This document shows positions 1-7,557 of a DNA stretch of 24,538 nt, one piece after another. The position numbers and the translations under genes are program-made. The DNA is taken from the NCBI GenBank assembly GCA_964599885.1, contig CAZRHH010000047.1, positions 1-24,538 of the forward strand, read 5' to 3'. The DNA comes from CAZRHH01 sp964599885. GTDB lineage: Bacteria; Chloroflexota; Dehalococcoidia; DSTF01; JACRBR01. The notes under the pieces were generated by a model. The model made no database searches. It saw only the letters and a list, made by a program, of their open reading frames with translations, and had not been told where the DNA came from. Each line of letters begins with the position of its first letter. Position 1 is the first letter of the stretch.

Positions 1-1
1 C

Positions 2-1318
2 TTCTCAATTAGCGGTTCCGAGTTCGTCGAAATGTTCGTCGGCGTCGGCGCGAGCCGCGTCCGCGACCTGTTCGACCAGGCGAAGCGCAACTCGCCGTGC
101 ATCGTCTTCGTCGACGAGATCGACGCCGTCGGGCGCCAGCGCGGCGCCGGACTCGGTGGTTCGCACGACGAGCGCGAGCAGACGCTGAACCAGATTCTTG
201 TCGAGATGGACGGCTTCGACACGAATACGAACGTCATTGTCGTTGCAGCCACGAACCGCCCGGACATTCTCGACCCGGCGCTGCTGCGCCCGGGCCGCTT
301 CGACCGCACGGTGATCCTCGATCGCCCGGACAGCCGCGGACGGACGATGATTCTGGACGTGCATACGAAGGGCAAGCCGTTCGACAAGGACGTGGAAATC
401 AACGTGCTGGCGCGGCAGACGCCCGGATTCTCCGGTGCGGATCTCGCAAACCTGGTCAACGAAGCGGCGATTCTTGCCGCTCGCAAGAACTTGAAGAAGA
501 TCGGGATGACGGAGTTCAACGAAGCGGTCGATCGCGTCATTGCCGGTCCGGAACGCAAGAGCCGCGTCATCACGCCGCGCGAGAAGGAGATCATCGCGTA
601 CCACGAAGGTGGGCACGCGCTCGTGGGGCATCTGCTGCCGAATGCGGATCCGCCATACAAGGTCAGCATCGTGTCGCGCGGCATGGCCGGCGGCTTTACG
701 CGCTTTATCCCCGAAGAAGACCGGCATCTGATGTCGCGCTCGAACTTCAAGGACATGCTGGCGTCGAGTCTCGGCGGTCTCGTCGCCGAGGAGCTGATCC
801 TCAACGGCGAGTCAACGACGGGCCCGTCGGACGACCTGAACAAGGCGACGACCATCGCGCGAAACATGGTCACGCAGTGGGGCATGAGCGAGCGCCTCGG
901 CCCGCGCACCTTCGGCAACAAGCAGGAGATGGTGTTCCTGGGCCGCGACATCGGCGAACAGCGCAATTACAGCGAGAAGGTTGCGGAAGAGATCGATGAG
1001 GAAGTGCGCCGCCTCATTGACCACGCCTACCAGACGGCGAGGACGATTCTCACCGAGAACCGCGATCGACTCGACAGCCTCGTGAAGATTCTGCTGGAAG
1101 TCGAGAACATCGAGGGCGACGACCTGCGGCGCGTGCTCGACGGTCTCGATCCCAAGCCGCCGTCCACGCCCGATGGTGCGGCGCCCGAGACGATCGAGGA
1201 CGAAGTACCAGAAGGCAAGGATGCGCCGGGACCACAGCCCAAGCTGGGTCCACCGGGTCTCGCCTGGGGTAGCAGCAGCCAGTCCAACATCTCACTTGAT
1301 GAAGGTGGTGGAGACTAG
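2..1318 (+). CDS. ftsH: ATP-dependent zinc metalloprotease FtsH (5' truncated by window edge)
   Basis: Membrane-anchored AAA+ protease that degrades misfolded membrane proteins and some regulators. The frame is open from base 2, so the N-terminal membrane segments and Walker A lie outside the window. Visible in order: the pore-loop region (FVEMFVGVGASRVRD), Walker B (IVFVDEIDA), the second region of homology with arginine fingers (NRPDILDPALLRPGRFDR), the zinc-protease motif HEGGH at bases 602-616 (HEAGH is more usual) and the SDDLNKAT segment that supplies the third, acidic zinc ligand. The last 50 or so residues form a Pro/Gly/acidic tail (PPSTPDG...DEGGGD), probably disordered. A hairpin terminator follows directly. 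The identification is certain; only the N-terminal part is unseen. Confidence 0.97.
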   Translation, partial: FSISGSEFVEMFVGVGASRVRDLFDQAKRNSPCIVFVDEIDAVGRQRGAGLGGSHDEREQTLNQILVEMDGFDTNTNVIVVAATNRPDILDPALLRPGRFDRTVILDRPDSRGRTMILDVHTKGKPFDKDVEINVLARQTPGFSGADLANLVNEAAILAARKNLKKIGMTEFNEAVDRVIAGPERKSRVITPREKEIIAYHEGGHALVGHLLPNADPPYKVSIVSRGMAGGFTRFIPEEDRHLMSRSNFKDMLASSLGGLVAEELILNGESTTGPSDDLNKATTIARNMVTQWGMSERLGPRTFGNKQEMVFLGRDIGEQRNYSEKVAEEIDEEVRRLIDHAYQTARTILTENRDRLDSLVKILLEVENIEGDDLRRVLDGLDPKPPSTPDGAAPETIEDEVPEGKDAPGPQPKLGPPGLAWGSSSQSNISLDEGGGD

Positions 1319-1338
1319 CGGGCCGCACGCGAAATGAT

Positions 1339-1366
1339 GAGAAGGCTCCCGAATGGGAGCCTTCTC
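1339..1366 (+). terminator. Hairpin terminator downstream of ftsH
   Basis: A perfect 12-bp stem (GAGAAGGCTCCC paired with GGGAGCCTTCTC) with a GAAT loop lies about 20 nt after the ftsH stop. No T-run follows, so it may be a U-tract-less terminator or an mRNA 3'-end stabiliser. Confidence 0.75.
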
Positions 1367-1477
1367 CGATCCCGCTAGAACGCGTTGCGAGAAGTCACAC
1401 CAGGCAACCGTTAGCAGCGTCGCGCCGCCGGACGTTACAATACCGCGCCCGGCCGACAGCCCACTCCGGAACTGCAT

Positions 1478-3892
1478 GTGACTAACCTCCCCTGGCTCAC
1501 CCACACCCGCATCATCGTCGCGATCATCGTGGGTGTGAACGTGTTGTTCGCGGGTGCGTGGCTTTGGAGCCGCCCGGGACAAACCACAGTCATCCGCATT
1601 GAAGCGCGCGATGACACCTTCATAGCCTCCCTCGACGGCCATGCGCCGGTATCGGCGACGATGACCGGCACCCGCCCGGGTGGCATCGAAGTGAGCTTCG
1701 ATGATCCGACGGGGATCGCGAGCCTTCCAGGGCCGTCGGGCATCGACTTCGTCAAAATCACTGACGTAAATAACGGCCGGACGCTGTTCGAGGACGACTT
1801 CGACGGTGCGCCGAATGATCCCTGGACCTATACAGCCGGCGCCGCCGTTCGCCGCAACGGCCTGCTGCAGGGCGCACCCGTGTCCGCGAGCGATGGGTTA
1901 GGGCCGCCGACAAGGGCCATCCGCGCCGAGCTCCCCGACCAGACGTGGCGCGATGTCGCGATCGAGGTGCAATACCGAAACGTCCCATCGGGAAGAATCA
2001 AGCTCCGCATCGATGGGAACAGTAACGTGGAGTACAACTTCACGCAGTTCGACCGCTTGGGCCAGCAATTGATCGCGTTCGCCGACGACGAGCCGCAAGT
2101 GGTCCGCGGCCCGACGATCCAACCCTCCCTCTTGGAACTCGTGCGCTCGATGACGGCGATGGCGCTGCGGCCGTATCCGTTACTTGCTGCTGCGGTGATC
2201 GCCGTAGCCGCGATCGTCGTCGCGGCACAAGCTGCCGTACCCTACGCGTCACCCGCGCTGCGGTCATCGCTCGCATCGTGGCGGAGAGTCGTCGTGCCCG
2301 ATTGGGTACCGCTGGCGTCGGCGTGGGTACTGGGCACTGCCTTGTGCGTCGTTGCCGTCACGATCAACCAGCGGTATTCCTCGGGACTGCCCCATTACCC
2401 GGACGCCGTGTCGTACATCTTCCAGGCAAAGATCTTTGCATCCGGCAACGTAACCGCGCCCGCACCACCCGTCGTCCCGTCGTTCGATTTCTTCTATCCG
2501 ACGCTGACGCCGGTCGACGGCGGACGCTGGTCGACGGTGTTCCCGTTTGGGCATCCGATGCTGCTCGCGCCTGGCGAACTCATCGGCGCGGTATGGCTGG
2601 TGCCGGCATTGCTCGCCGAGTTCACTGCCGTGTTGCTGTTCCTGGTCGGACGGCGGCTGTACGGCGCTGGTACGGCGCTCGCCGCGGCGGCCCTCTTCGC
2701 CACGTCGCCGTTCGTCCTGATGCAATCGAGCAACTTCATGTCCCACAGCAGCGCGGCGTTCTATCTGCTCGCCGCGCTGGCGCTCATTTTCCTGCCGGCG
2801 CGTCACCGCCTTCCCGCCGCGCTGCTCGCCGGTGTCTGCTTCGGCCTGTTGTTCAACACGCGGCCGCTGAGTGCGGCCGCGCTGGCGCCTGCGTTCGCGC
2901 TGTTGCTGCTGATGCCACTCACTCGGCGCGAAACACAGGCCTGGCCGCGTGCGGGCGCCTTCGCGGCCGGCGCTTTGGCGCTGCTCGGCGCGTACTTCCT
3001 CTACAACCTTGCGACGACGGGTGACATCACCAGCAGCAATTACCAGGCGTGGAACGAATCGATGCTGGGCTTCGGCGGCCCGCATACATTGAGCGCCGGC
3101 CTGCAATACGATCAGAATAATCTCGCGTACTTGCTCCTCGTACTGCACGGCTGGCCGCAATTCGTCGGCCTGCTCTTCGTCATGCTGCCGTTCGCGCTTG
3201 GCACCACCCGTCGCGCCGACTGGTGGTGCCTGCTCGCGGCGTTGCCCGTGATCGCCGGCTACACGCTGTTCGGCGGCAGTGGCGTCATGCAAGGGCCGCG
3301 GCTCTGGTACGAAGCGGTGCCGTTCCTCATGCTCCTCACTGCGCGAGGTGGTGAGGTGCTGGTCGACCGCGTCTCCGGCGCGGTCGCGGCGTGGCGGGCA
3401 CGAACAGCGCGACAGCCGGACGCAGCCGCCCGTACGGCGGGACGCGCTGCGGGTCTCGCCGTCGTGTACGGCTGCTTGGTCGCACTCATGTGCTGGAGCC
3501 TGTACGCGTGGCTGCTCGGCCGGCACGAAGGCTGGAGTGCCACGAGCGTTCCCGAGAACGCGGCCGCGTTGCGCGGCTACGATCGCGTCGACGACCGCAT
3601 GCAGGTGCTGCTTGATCAGGCCGTACTCGACAACGCACTCGTCCTCGTCGAGCCCTGTCTGGACTGGGAATGCTACGGCTCGGTGTTCTGGATGAACACA
3701 CCATCGCTCGACGGTAACATCGTGTTTGCGAGAAATCTGCCAGAACACAACCAGGCGCTCTTCCAGGCGTTCTCCGACCGTGGCGTGTACGTTGCCGACT
3801 ACGCGGCGCGTACTCTCGTGCCGTTTGGCGAGAGCGGCGCCGGCCGGGCGCCGCTGGCATCAGAACTGGTTACCGAATCGGCTCTACCCTGA
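1478..3892 (+). CDS. GT-C-like integral membrane glycosyltransferase with N-terminal ectodomain
   Basis: Predicted polytopic membrane protein of 804 residues with a GTG start. One membrane helix (about residues 11-30) is followed by about 200 mostly polar residues that look like a beta-rich extracytoplasmic domain (e.g. LFEDDFDGAPNDPWTY, then WRDVAIEVQYRNVPSGRIKLRIDG). Many hydrophobic helices follow from about residue 233. The first large outer loop has HYPDAVSYIFQAK (about 306-318), where an Asp follows a membrane helix as in ArnT/PMT/GT39-type enzymes that use lipid-linked sugars. About 100 soluble residues close the protein. The family assignment rests on topology and this loop; donor and acceptor are unknown. 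No good Shine-Dalgarno sequence is visible at the GTG, so the start is uncertain. The gene converges on the archaellin gene, 4 nt away. A -10-like TACAAT lies at 1436-1441. Confidence 0.65.
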   Translation: MTNLPWLTHTRIIVAIIVGVNVLFAGAWLWSRPGQTTVIRIEARDDTFIASLDGHAPVSATMTGTRPGGIEVSFDDPTGIASLPGPSGIDFVKITDVNNGRTLFEDDFDGAPNDPWTYTAGAAVRRNGLLQGAPVSASDGLGPPTRAIRAELPDQTWRDVAIEVQYRNVPSGRIKLRIDGNSNVEYNFTQFDRLGQQLIAFADDEPQVVRGPTIQPSLLELVRSMTAMALRPYPLLAAAVIAVAAIVVAAQAAVPYASPALRSSLASWRRVVVPDWVPLASAWVLGTALCVVAVTINQRYSSGLPHYPDAVSYIFQAKIFASGNVTAPAPPVVPSFDFFYPTLTPVDGGRWSTVFPFGHPMLLAPGELIGAVWLVPALLAEFTAVLLFLVGRRLYGAGTALAAAALFATSPFVLMQSSNFMSHSSAAFYLLAALALIFLPARHRLPAALLAGVCFGLLFNTRPLSAAALAPAFALLLLMPLTRRETQAWPRAGAFAAGALALLGAYFLYNLATTGDITSSNYQAWNESMLGFGGPHTLSAGLQYDQNNLAYLLLVLHGWPQFVGLLFVMLPFALGTTRRADWWCLLAALPVIAGYTLFGGSGVMQGPRLWYEAVPFLMLLTARGGEVLVDRVSGAVAAWRARTARQPDAAARTAGRAAGLAVVYGCLVALMCWSLYAWLLGRHEGWSATSVPENAAALRGYDRVDDRMQVLLDQAVLDNALVLVEPCLDWECYGSVFWMNTPSLDGNIVFARNLPEHNQALFQAFSDRGVYVADYAARTLVPFGESGAGRAPLASELVTESALP

Positions 3893-3896
3893 TCTG

Positions 3897-4487
3897 CTAG
3901 TTCAACTGGTTGATCAACTGAAGCGCCGTCGGGGACATGCGCTGCACGACCATGTACGACCCGGTCGGCGGCTTGATCTCCAGCGTAAACGTGAAGTTCG
4001 GCGGGATCGTCGCGCCCGCGGCCGCCAGATCGACGTTGAGGCGGATCAGCTCTCCGGGTTCGAGCAGCGAGTTTGCGTTTCCGGTGACGACGGTCGTGGT
4101 ATATGCGACGTCGTTCACGACGACGGTCTGGTCGATGTACGTGATGACGGTGCGGTTCGTCGTGGCCGTCGGGTCGAGGTTGACCGAATCGCCGCCGGCG
4201 GCCATCACCAGGTCGAACTGAACTGATTCGATCTGCGTCAGGCCGGGATTGGCGGTAGCAACAATGCCGCTGGAAAGCTCCATCGTGCCGCGCGTCTTGG
4301 CGAGGCCCGCGTACACCGCCTCCTTGCTTCGTTCTGAGCTAAACAGCCCCGTACTCAGCACGACGAACGCGAACACGGCGGCCACCACGACGAACGCGAT
4401 AAGCACGATCGCCGTCTCGAGTCCGGTGATGCCCCGCTCGTCGCGCAGCGCTCCCAGAGCACGCCTGAGTCTCCGTATGATGACCAT
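3897..4487 (-). CDS. Archaellin-like (archaeal flagellin / class III type IV pilin) filament protein
   Basis: Likely filament subunit of an archaellum or archaellum-like pilus, 196 residues. The N-terminus is a class III signal: a basic leader (RRLRRALGALRDERG, cut after Gly19), then mature ITGLE with Glu at +5, then one long hydrophobic alpha segment (about residues 20-46: ETAIVLIAFVVVAAVFAFVVLSTG). This matches archaeal archaellins closely. The rest is a beta-rich domain ending in an archaellin-like region (GELIRLNVDL ... FTFTLEIKPPTGSYMVVQRMSPTAL). Two N-glycosylation sequons occur, N111-R-T and N164-F-T. I chose this ATG over a frame 33 codons longer because GGAGG sits 6 nt upstream of it and the leader then has a normal length. 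No prepilin peptidase, ArlI/ArlJ or other archaellum gene lies in the window. Bacterial type IV pilins normally have FTLIE and a different C-domain. A generic archaeal-type pilin remains possible. Confidence 0.85.
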   Translation of the reverse strand: MVIIRRLRRALGALRDERGITGLETAIVLIAFVVVAAVFAFVVLSTGLFSSERSKEAVYAGLAKTRGTMELSSGIVATANPGLTQIESVQFDLVMAAGGDSVNLDPTATTNRTVITYIDQTVVVNDVAYTTTVVTGNANSLLEPGELIRLNVDLAAAGATIPPNFTFTLEIKPPTGSYMVVQRMSPTALQLINQLN

Positions 4488-4582
4488 TAACCGCCTCCGT
4501 GCCCGATGCCGCGCTCCATCCCCGCCAGGGGTGGGTGCCAGCACCGTGCGCGCGTAGGTGTTACCCCTACTCCACGCCTGTA

Positions 4583-4609
4583 TCATCGGCCGAAGGCATG
4601 CCCACTTTA
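4583..4609 (-). promoter_or_regulatory. Candidate sigma-28 (FliA/SigD-type) promoter for the archaellin gene
   Basis: Read on the minus strand: TAAA (4609-4606), exactly 15 nt, then GCCGATGA (4590-4583). The known enterobacterial sigma-28 consensus is TAAAGTTT-N11-GCCGATAA; this site reads TAAAGTGG-N11-GCCGATGA, 13 of 16 positions with exact spacing. A transcript starting about 7 nt downstream would have a leader of about 90 nt with a GGAGG site before the archaellin ATG. The element is seen directly; recognition by a sigma-28 factor is inferred. Confidence 0.7.
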
Positions 4610-4673
4610 GGCGCGGTTGGCCACGCCCGCGCGTTGTTAGGCGCAGCGCCCGCCGCAGATTCGCGGGCGCCGT

Positions 4674-4703
4674 TTGACAGATTCAAATCAGCTTCGATAT
4701 AGT
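4674..4703 (+). promoter_or_regulatory. Sigma-70-type promoter of the rplU-rpmA-rpmE operon
   Basis: A perfect -35 TTGACA (4674-4679), an 18-bp spacer and a near-consensus -10 TATAGT (4698-4703). Transcription should begin near 4710, giving a leader of about 44 nt. This is the strongest housekeeping-type promoter in the window, as expected for ribosomal proteins. Confidence 0.88.
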
Positions 4704-4714
4704 GTTGGGTGATG

Positions 4715-4730
4715 CCTGCCGCACGGCAGG
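4715..4730 (+). promoter_or_regulatory. Leader hairpin upstream of rplU
   Basis: A 6-bp stem, CCTGCC-GCAC-GGCAGG, lies between the predicted transcription start and the GGAGG site (4744-4748). L21 operons in some bacteria carry autoregulatory leader RNAs. This hairpin is small and I cannot match it to a known class. Confidence 0.4.
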
Positions 4731-4753
4731 TGTTCCCATGTTTGGAGGACTAC

Positions 4754-5251
4754 GTGTACGCCCTCGTACAGACCGGTGGCAAGCAATACCGGGTGCAAGA
4801 AGGCCGCGCCATCAAGATCGAGCACATTGCCGGCGAACCGGGCGATACGGTCGAACTCGGCGAAGTGCTGCTGGTGGGCGATGGCGACGAGATCACGGTC
4901 GGCGCGCCGCTCGTGGCCGGTGCACGCGTCCTCGGCACGATCGCGGAGCAGGGACGCGACCGCAAGATTGTCGTCTTCAAGTACAAGAACAAGACGCGCG
5001 CCCGCAAGAAGACCGGCCACCGTCAGCACTTCACGCGCGTACGCGTCGACGACATCCTGGCAGCCGGCCAGGAACCGAAGCCGAAGAAGGAACGCACCAC
5101 CACCGAAGCGGTAGCGGAAGCAGCTCCGAAGCGCGCCCGCGGCCGGAAGACGGCCGCCGCGGCCGAGACGCCCGCCGTCGAAGCGAGCGCACCGGAGACC
5201 GCGGAGGCTCCCCCGGCGAAGCCGAAGCGCGGACGCAAGAAGGCGGAGTAG
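4754..5251 (+). CDS. rplU: Large ribosomal subunit protein bL21, with C-terminal extension
   Basis: Ribosomal protein that binds 23S rRNA. The first 100 or so residues are canonical bL21 (YALVQTGGKQYRVQEG at the start; VVFKYKNKTRARKKTGHRQHFTRVRVDDI near the end of the domain). The start is the GTG at 4754, with GGAGG 5 nt upstream; an in-frame start 15 codons earlier would add residues foreign to the family and lie on top of the predicted transcription start. The protein is 165 residues, against about 100 normally. The extra 60 residues are Ala/Pro/Glu/Lys-rich, low in complexity, and contain two basic clusters resembling AT-hooks (KRARGRK and KRGRKK). First gene of the rplU-rpmA-rpmE operon. 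Confidence 0.97.
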   Translation: MYALVQTGGKQYRVQEGRAIKIEHIAGEPGDTVELGEVLLVGDGDEITVGAPLVAGARVLGTIAEQGRDRKIVVFKYKNKTRARKKTGHRQHFTRVRVDDILAAGQEPKPKKERTTTEAVAEAAPKRARGRKTAAAAETPAVEASAPETAEAPPAKPKRGRKKAE

Positions 5252-5254
5252 GAC

Positions 5255-5575
5255 ATGGCACACAAAAAGGGCGTCGGCAGCTCGCGTAACGGCCGCGACA
5301 GCAACAGCCAGCGGCTCGGCGTTAAGCGCTCGGACGGCGAACTGGTACGGGCCGGCACGATCATCATTCGGCAGCGGGGAACGCGCGTCCACCCCGGCGT
5401 GAACGTCGGCGTCGGCCGCGACCACACACTCTTCGCGCTCGAACTCGGTACCGTAAAGTTCGAGCCGTACGCCAAGGGCCGCCGCAAGAAAGTCAGCGTC
5501 TACCCGCTCGAGATCGCGTCCGCCGCGGCCGAGATGCCGGTCGAGGAAGAAGCGGCGGCGGCTGCCGGCGCATAG
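5255..5575 (+). CDS. rpmA: Large ribosomal subunit protein bL27
   Basis: Ribosomal protein whose N-terminal arm reaches the peptidyl-transferase centre. It begins MAHKKGVGSSRNGRDSNSQR, the form without the cleaved leader found in Firmicutes. The family core continues (GVKRSDGELVRAGTIIIRQRGTRVHPGVNVGVGRDHTLFAL). At 106 residues it is longer than the usual 85 or so because of an acidic, alanine-rich tail (EMPVEEEAAAAAGA). It starts 3 nt after the rplU stop, with its ribosome-binding site (GGAG) inside the end of rplU, so the two are probably translationally coupled. Confidence 0.97.
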   Translation: MAHKKGVGSSRNGRDSNSQRLGVKRSDGELVRAGTIIIRQRGTRVHPGVNVGVGRDHTLFALELGTVKFEPYAKGRRKKVSVYPLEIASAAAEMPVEEEAAAAAGA

Positions 5576-5607
5576 CGGCGAATCAGAACGCACAGAGAGA
5601 GAACGAG

Positions 5608-5832
5608 ATGAAAGAGAAAATTCACCCCGGCTACGTCGAATCCAAGGTTCACTGCGCGTGTGGCAACGCCTGGATGACGCGGTCGACCAAACCCGACCTT
5701 CACGTCGAGATCTGCAGCAACTGCCACCCGTTCTTCACGGGTCAGCAGCGCATCGTTGACACTGCCGGCCGCGTCGAGCGCTTCGCCAAGCGCCTCGAGA
5801 AGTCCGAAGCGGCGAAGAGCAAGAAGAAGTAA
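5608..5832 (+). CDS. rpmE: Large ribosomal subunit protein bL31 (zinc-binding form)
   Basis: Ribosomal protein of 74 residues, close to the usual length. It begins MKEKIHPGY and carries the zinc-binding cysteines of the C+ type (CACG, then CSNC), followed by HPFFTGQQRIVDTAGRVERFAKR, typical of the family. It lies 32 nt after rpmA in the same operon and is followed by a strong intrinsic terminator. Presence of the cysteines suggests the zinc-replete paralogue. The Shine-Dalgarno region is a purine run (GAGAGAGAACGAG) rather than GGAGG. Confidence 0.96.
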   Translation: MKEKIHPGYVESKVHCACGNAWMTRSTKPDLHVEICSNCHPFFTGQQRIVDTAGRVERFAKRLEKSEAAKSKKK

Positions 5833-5854
5833 CGGCGCAAGCCAGACACATGAG

Positions 5855-5890
5855 CGAGTGCGCGGGCGTACCCGCGCACTCGTCGTTTTT
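5855..5890 (+). terminator. Intrinsic terminator of the rplU-rpmA-rpmE operon
   Basis: A 12-bp perfect stem (CGAGTGCGCGGG with CCCGCGCACTCG), CGTA loop, followed after 3 nt by TTTTT. It is the only textbook stem plus T-run terminator in the window. Confidence 0.92.
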
Positions 5891-5948
5891 CCGCCGGGCG
5901 AGCGCGTGCTATGAACTGCACCATGATCTCGCTGGATGCTTGACTACG

Positions 5949-7526
5949 ATGATGCTGATCGAGAACGCGCGCATCTGGAGCGCCGACCCCGCCGCCCCGT
6001 GGGCTGACACGGCCGTCGTGCGTGACGGGTGCTTCGTCTTCGTCGGCCGCCGTAGCGGCGCGAACGTTGACGGCGCGGCGGAAGTGTTCGATGCGGGCGG
6101 CCGTCTTGTCGTACCCGGATTCACGGATAGCCACGCGCATCTGCTGTTGACCGGTTTCGCCATGCATTCCGTCACCCTGAAGGGTGTGCGGACGGCCGAA
6201 GACGCCGCCCGGCTCGTCGCGGATCGCGCTGCCGCAGCGCCGCAAGGCACGTGGATACAAGGGCGCGGTTGGGACCAGAACGACTGGCCCGGTGCGGCGT
6301 TTCCTCATCGCCGGTTGCTGGACGCGGCCGCGCCGCATCATCCTGCTCTGCTCACGCACACTTCCGGGCATTGCGTTTGGGTGAACAGCGCCGCCCTCGC
6401 CGCCGCCGGCGTCACGGCAGCGACGGAGGCGCCGTTTGGCGGCGCTATCGATATCGGCGACGATGGCGAAGCGACTGGTATTCTCCGCGACACGGCGAGC
6501 GCCCTTGTAGCGCGCGCGGTGCCACCGCCGTCTCCAGACGATCGCATCACTGCGTTCAACGATGCGATCGCCCACGCACATAGTCTCGGTGTGACCGGCG
6601 TTCACGCGATGGATGCCGGCCGCGGCGAGTACCAGACGATGCTCGCGCTGCGCGACTCCGGCCGGCTGCGCCTGCGGATCCGGACGTTTCTCACGGCGAC
6701 GCGTCTCGACGAGTGGTGCGAGCGCAACATCCGCACCGGCGACGGCGATGACATGATGCGCATCGGCGGCGTCAAGTTCTTCGCCGATGGTGCGCTTGGA
6801 TCGATGACGGCGTGGATGCTCGAGCCGTACGCGGGCAGTCCAGATGTAGGTCTCGCGTTGCGACCCGCCGCGGAACTCGAAGCGAAGGTCCGTCAGTGCC
6901 TCGAACACGGACTCGCGACCGCCATTCACGCGATCGGCGACCGGGCGAATCGCGAAGTGCTCGACATCATCGAGCGCCTTCAGCACCTCGCACCGCAGCT
7001 GCCCCGCCGCATCGAACATGCGCAACTCGTCGACCCGCGGGATATCAGGCGTTTCGGTGCGCTCAACGTCACGGCTTCCGCGCAGCCCATCCACGCGACG
7101 CAGGACATGCACAAAGTCGATCGATCGTGGGGGGAACGCGGACGCACCGCCTATGCGTTCGCGACGCTCCAGCGCCTCGGCGCCAATCTTGCGTTCGGCT
7201 CTGATACGCCCGTCGAGACGATGGATCCGATCGCCGGGCTCCACGCCGCGGTCACACGCCGCAGTGCCGACGGCGATCCCCCCGGCGGCTGGCACCCGGG
7301 CGAACGCATCAGCATCGACGCAGCGATGGCCGCGTACACGTCTGGCTGCGCCCGCGCCGTCGCCGAAGCAGCGACGCTCGGCCGTATCGCACCTGGCTAT
7401 CACGCCGATTTCGTTGTGCTCTCGGAGAACGTCTTCGAGTTGGCCGATCCGATGGACATCCTCAGCACCCGCGTAGACGTGACCGCGGTCGGTGGCAACA
7501 TCGTCTTCCGCCGTGATGGCGCGTGA
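5949..7526 (+). CDS. Amidohydrolase family 3 protein (YtcJ-like metal-dependent hydrolase)
   Basis: Predicted metal-dependent hydrolase of amide or cyclic-amide bonds, 525 residues, a usual size for YtcJ-like enzymes. It has the N-terminal beta-sandwich segment (MMLIENARIWSADP), the metal-binding HxH in GFTDSHAHLLLTG (residues 62 and 64), a VKFFADGALGS segment typical of this group, later histidines (AIHAIGDRAN; RIEHAQL) and the GSDTPVE aspartate. The C-terminus returns to the sandwich (HADFVVLSENVFE). The frame is open back to 5850, but that start lies in the upstream terminator; I place the start at the tandem ATGs 5949/5952. No clear Shine-Dalgarno sequence is visible. The substrate cannot be told from sequence. 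It stands alone between two transcription units. Confidence 0.88.
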   Translation: MMLIENARIWSADPAAPWADTAVVRDGCFVFVGRRSGANVDGAAEVFDAGGRLVVPGFTDSHAHLLLTGFAMHSVTLKGVRTAEDAARLVADRAAAAPQGTWIQGRGWDQNDWPGAAFPHRRLLDAAAPHHPALLTHTSGHCVWVNSAALAAAGVTAATEAPFGGAIDIGDDGEATGILRDTASALVARAVPPPSPDDRITAFNDAIAHAHSLGVTGVHAMDAGRGEYQTMLALRDSGRLRLRIRTFLTATRLDEWCERNIRTGDGDDMMRIGGVKFFADGALGSMTAWMLEPYAGSPDVGLALRPAAELEAKVRQCLEHGLATAIHAIGDRANREVLDIIERLQHLAPQLPRRIEHAQLVDPRDIRRFGALNVTASAQPIHATQDMHKVDRSWGERGRTAYAFATLQRLGANLAFGSDTPVETMDPIAGLHAAVTRRSADGDPPGGWHPGERISIDAAMAAYTSGCARAVAEAATLGRIAPGYHADFVVLSENVFELADPMDILSTRVDVTAVGGNIVFRRDGA

Positions 7527-7557
7527 ATCGCTCGCCGCGCCCACTCCACGTGCGCCG

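Noticed and set aside
602..616. HEGGH instead of HEAGH in the FtsH zinc site
   Set aside because: Both histidines and the glutamate are intact and a small residue is kept, so activity should not be affected.
2264..3748. A 494-codon open frame on the minus strand inside the glycosyltransferase gene
   Set aside because: It reads as Arg/Glu/Gln-rich low-complexity protein, the usual antisense shadow of a GC-rich gene, while the plus strand encodes coherent membrane helices.
4709..4753. An in-frame start 15 codons upstream of bL21
   Set aside because: It lies at the predicted transcription start and adds residues not found in bL21; the GTG at 4754 has GGAGG 5 nt upstream.
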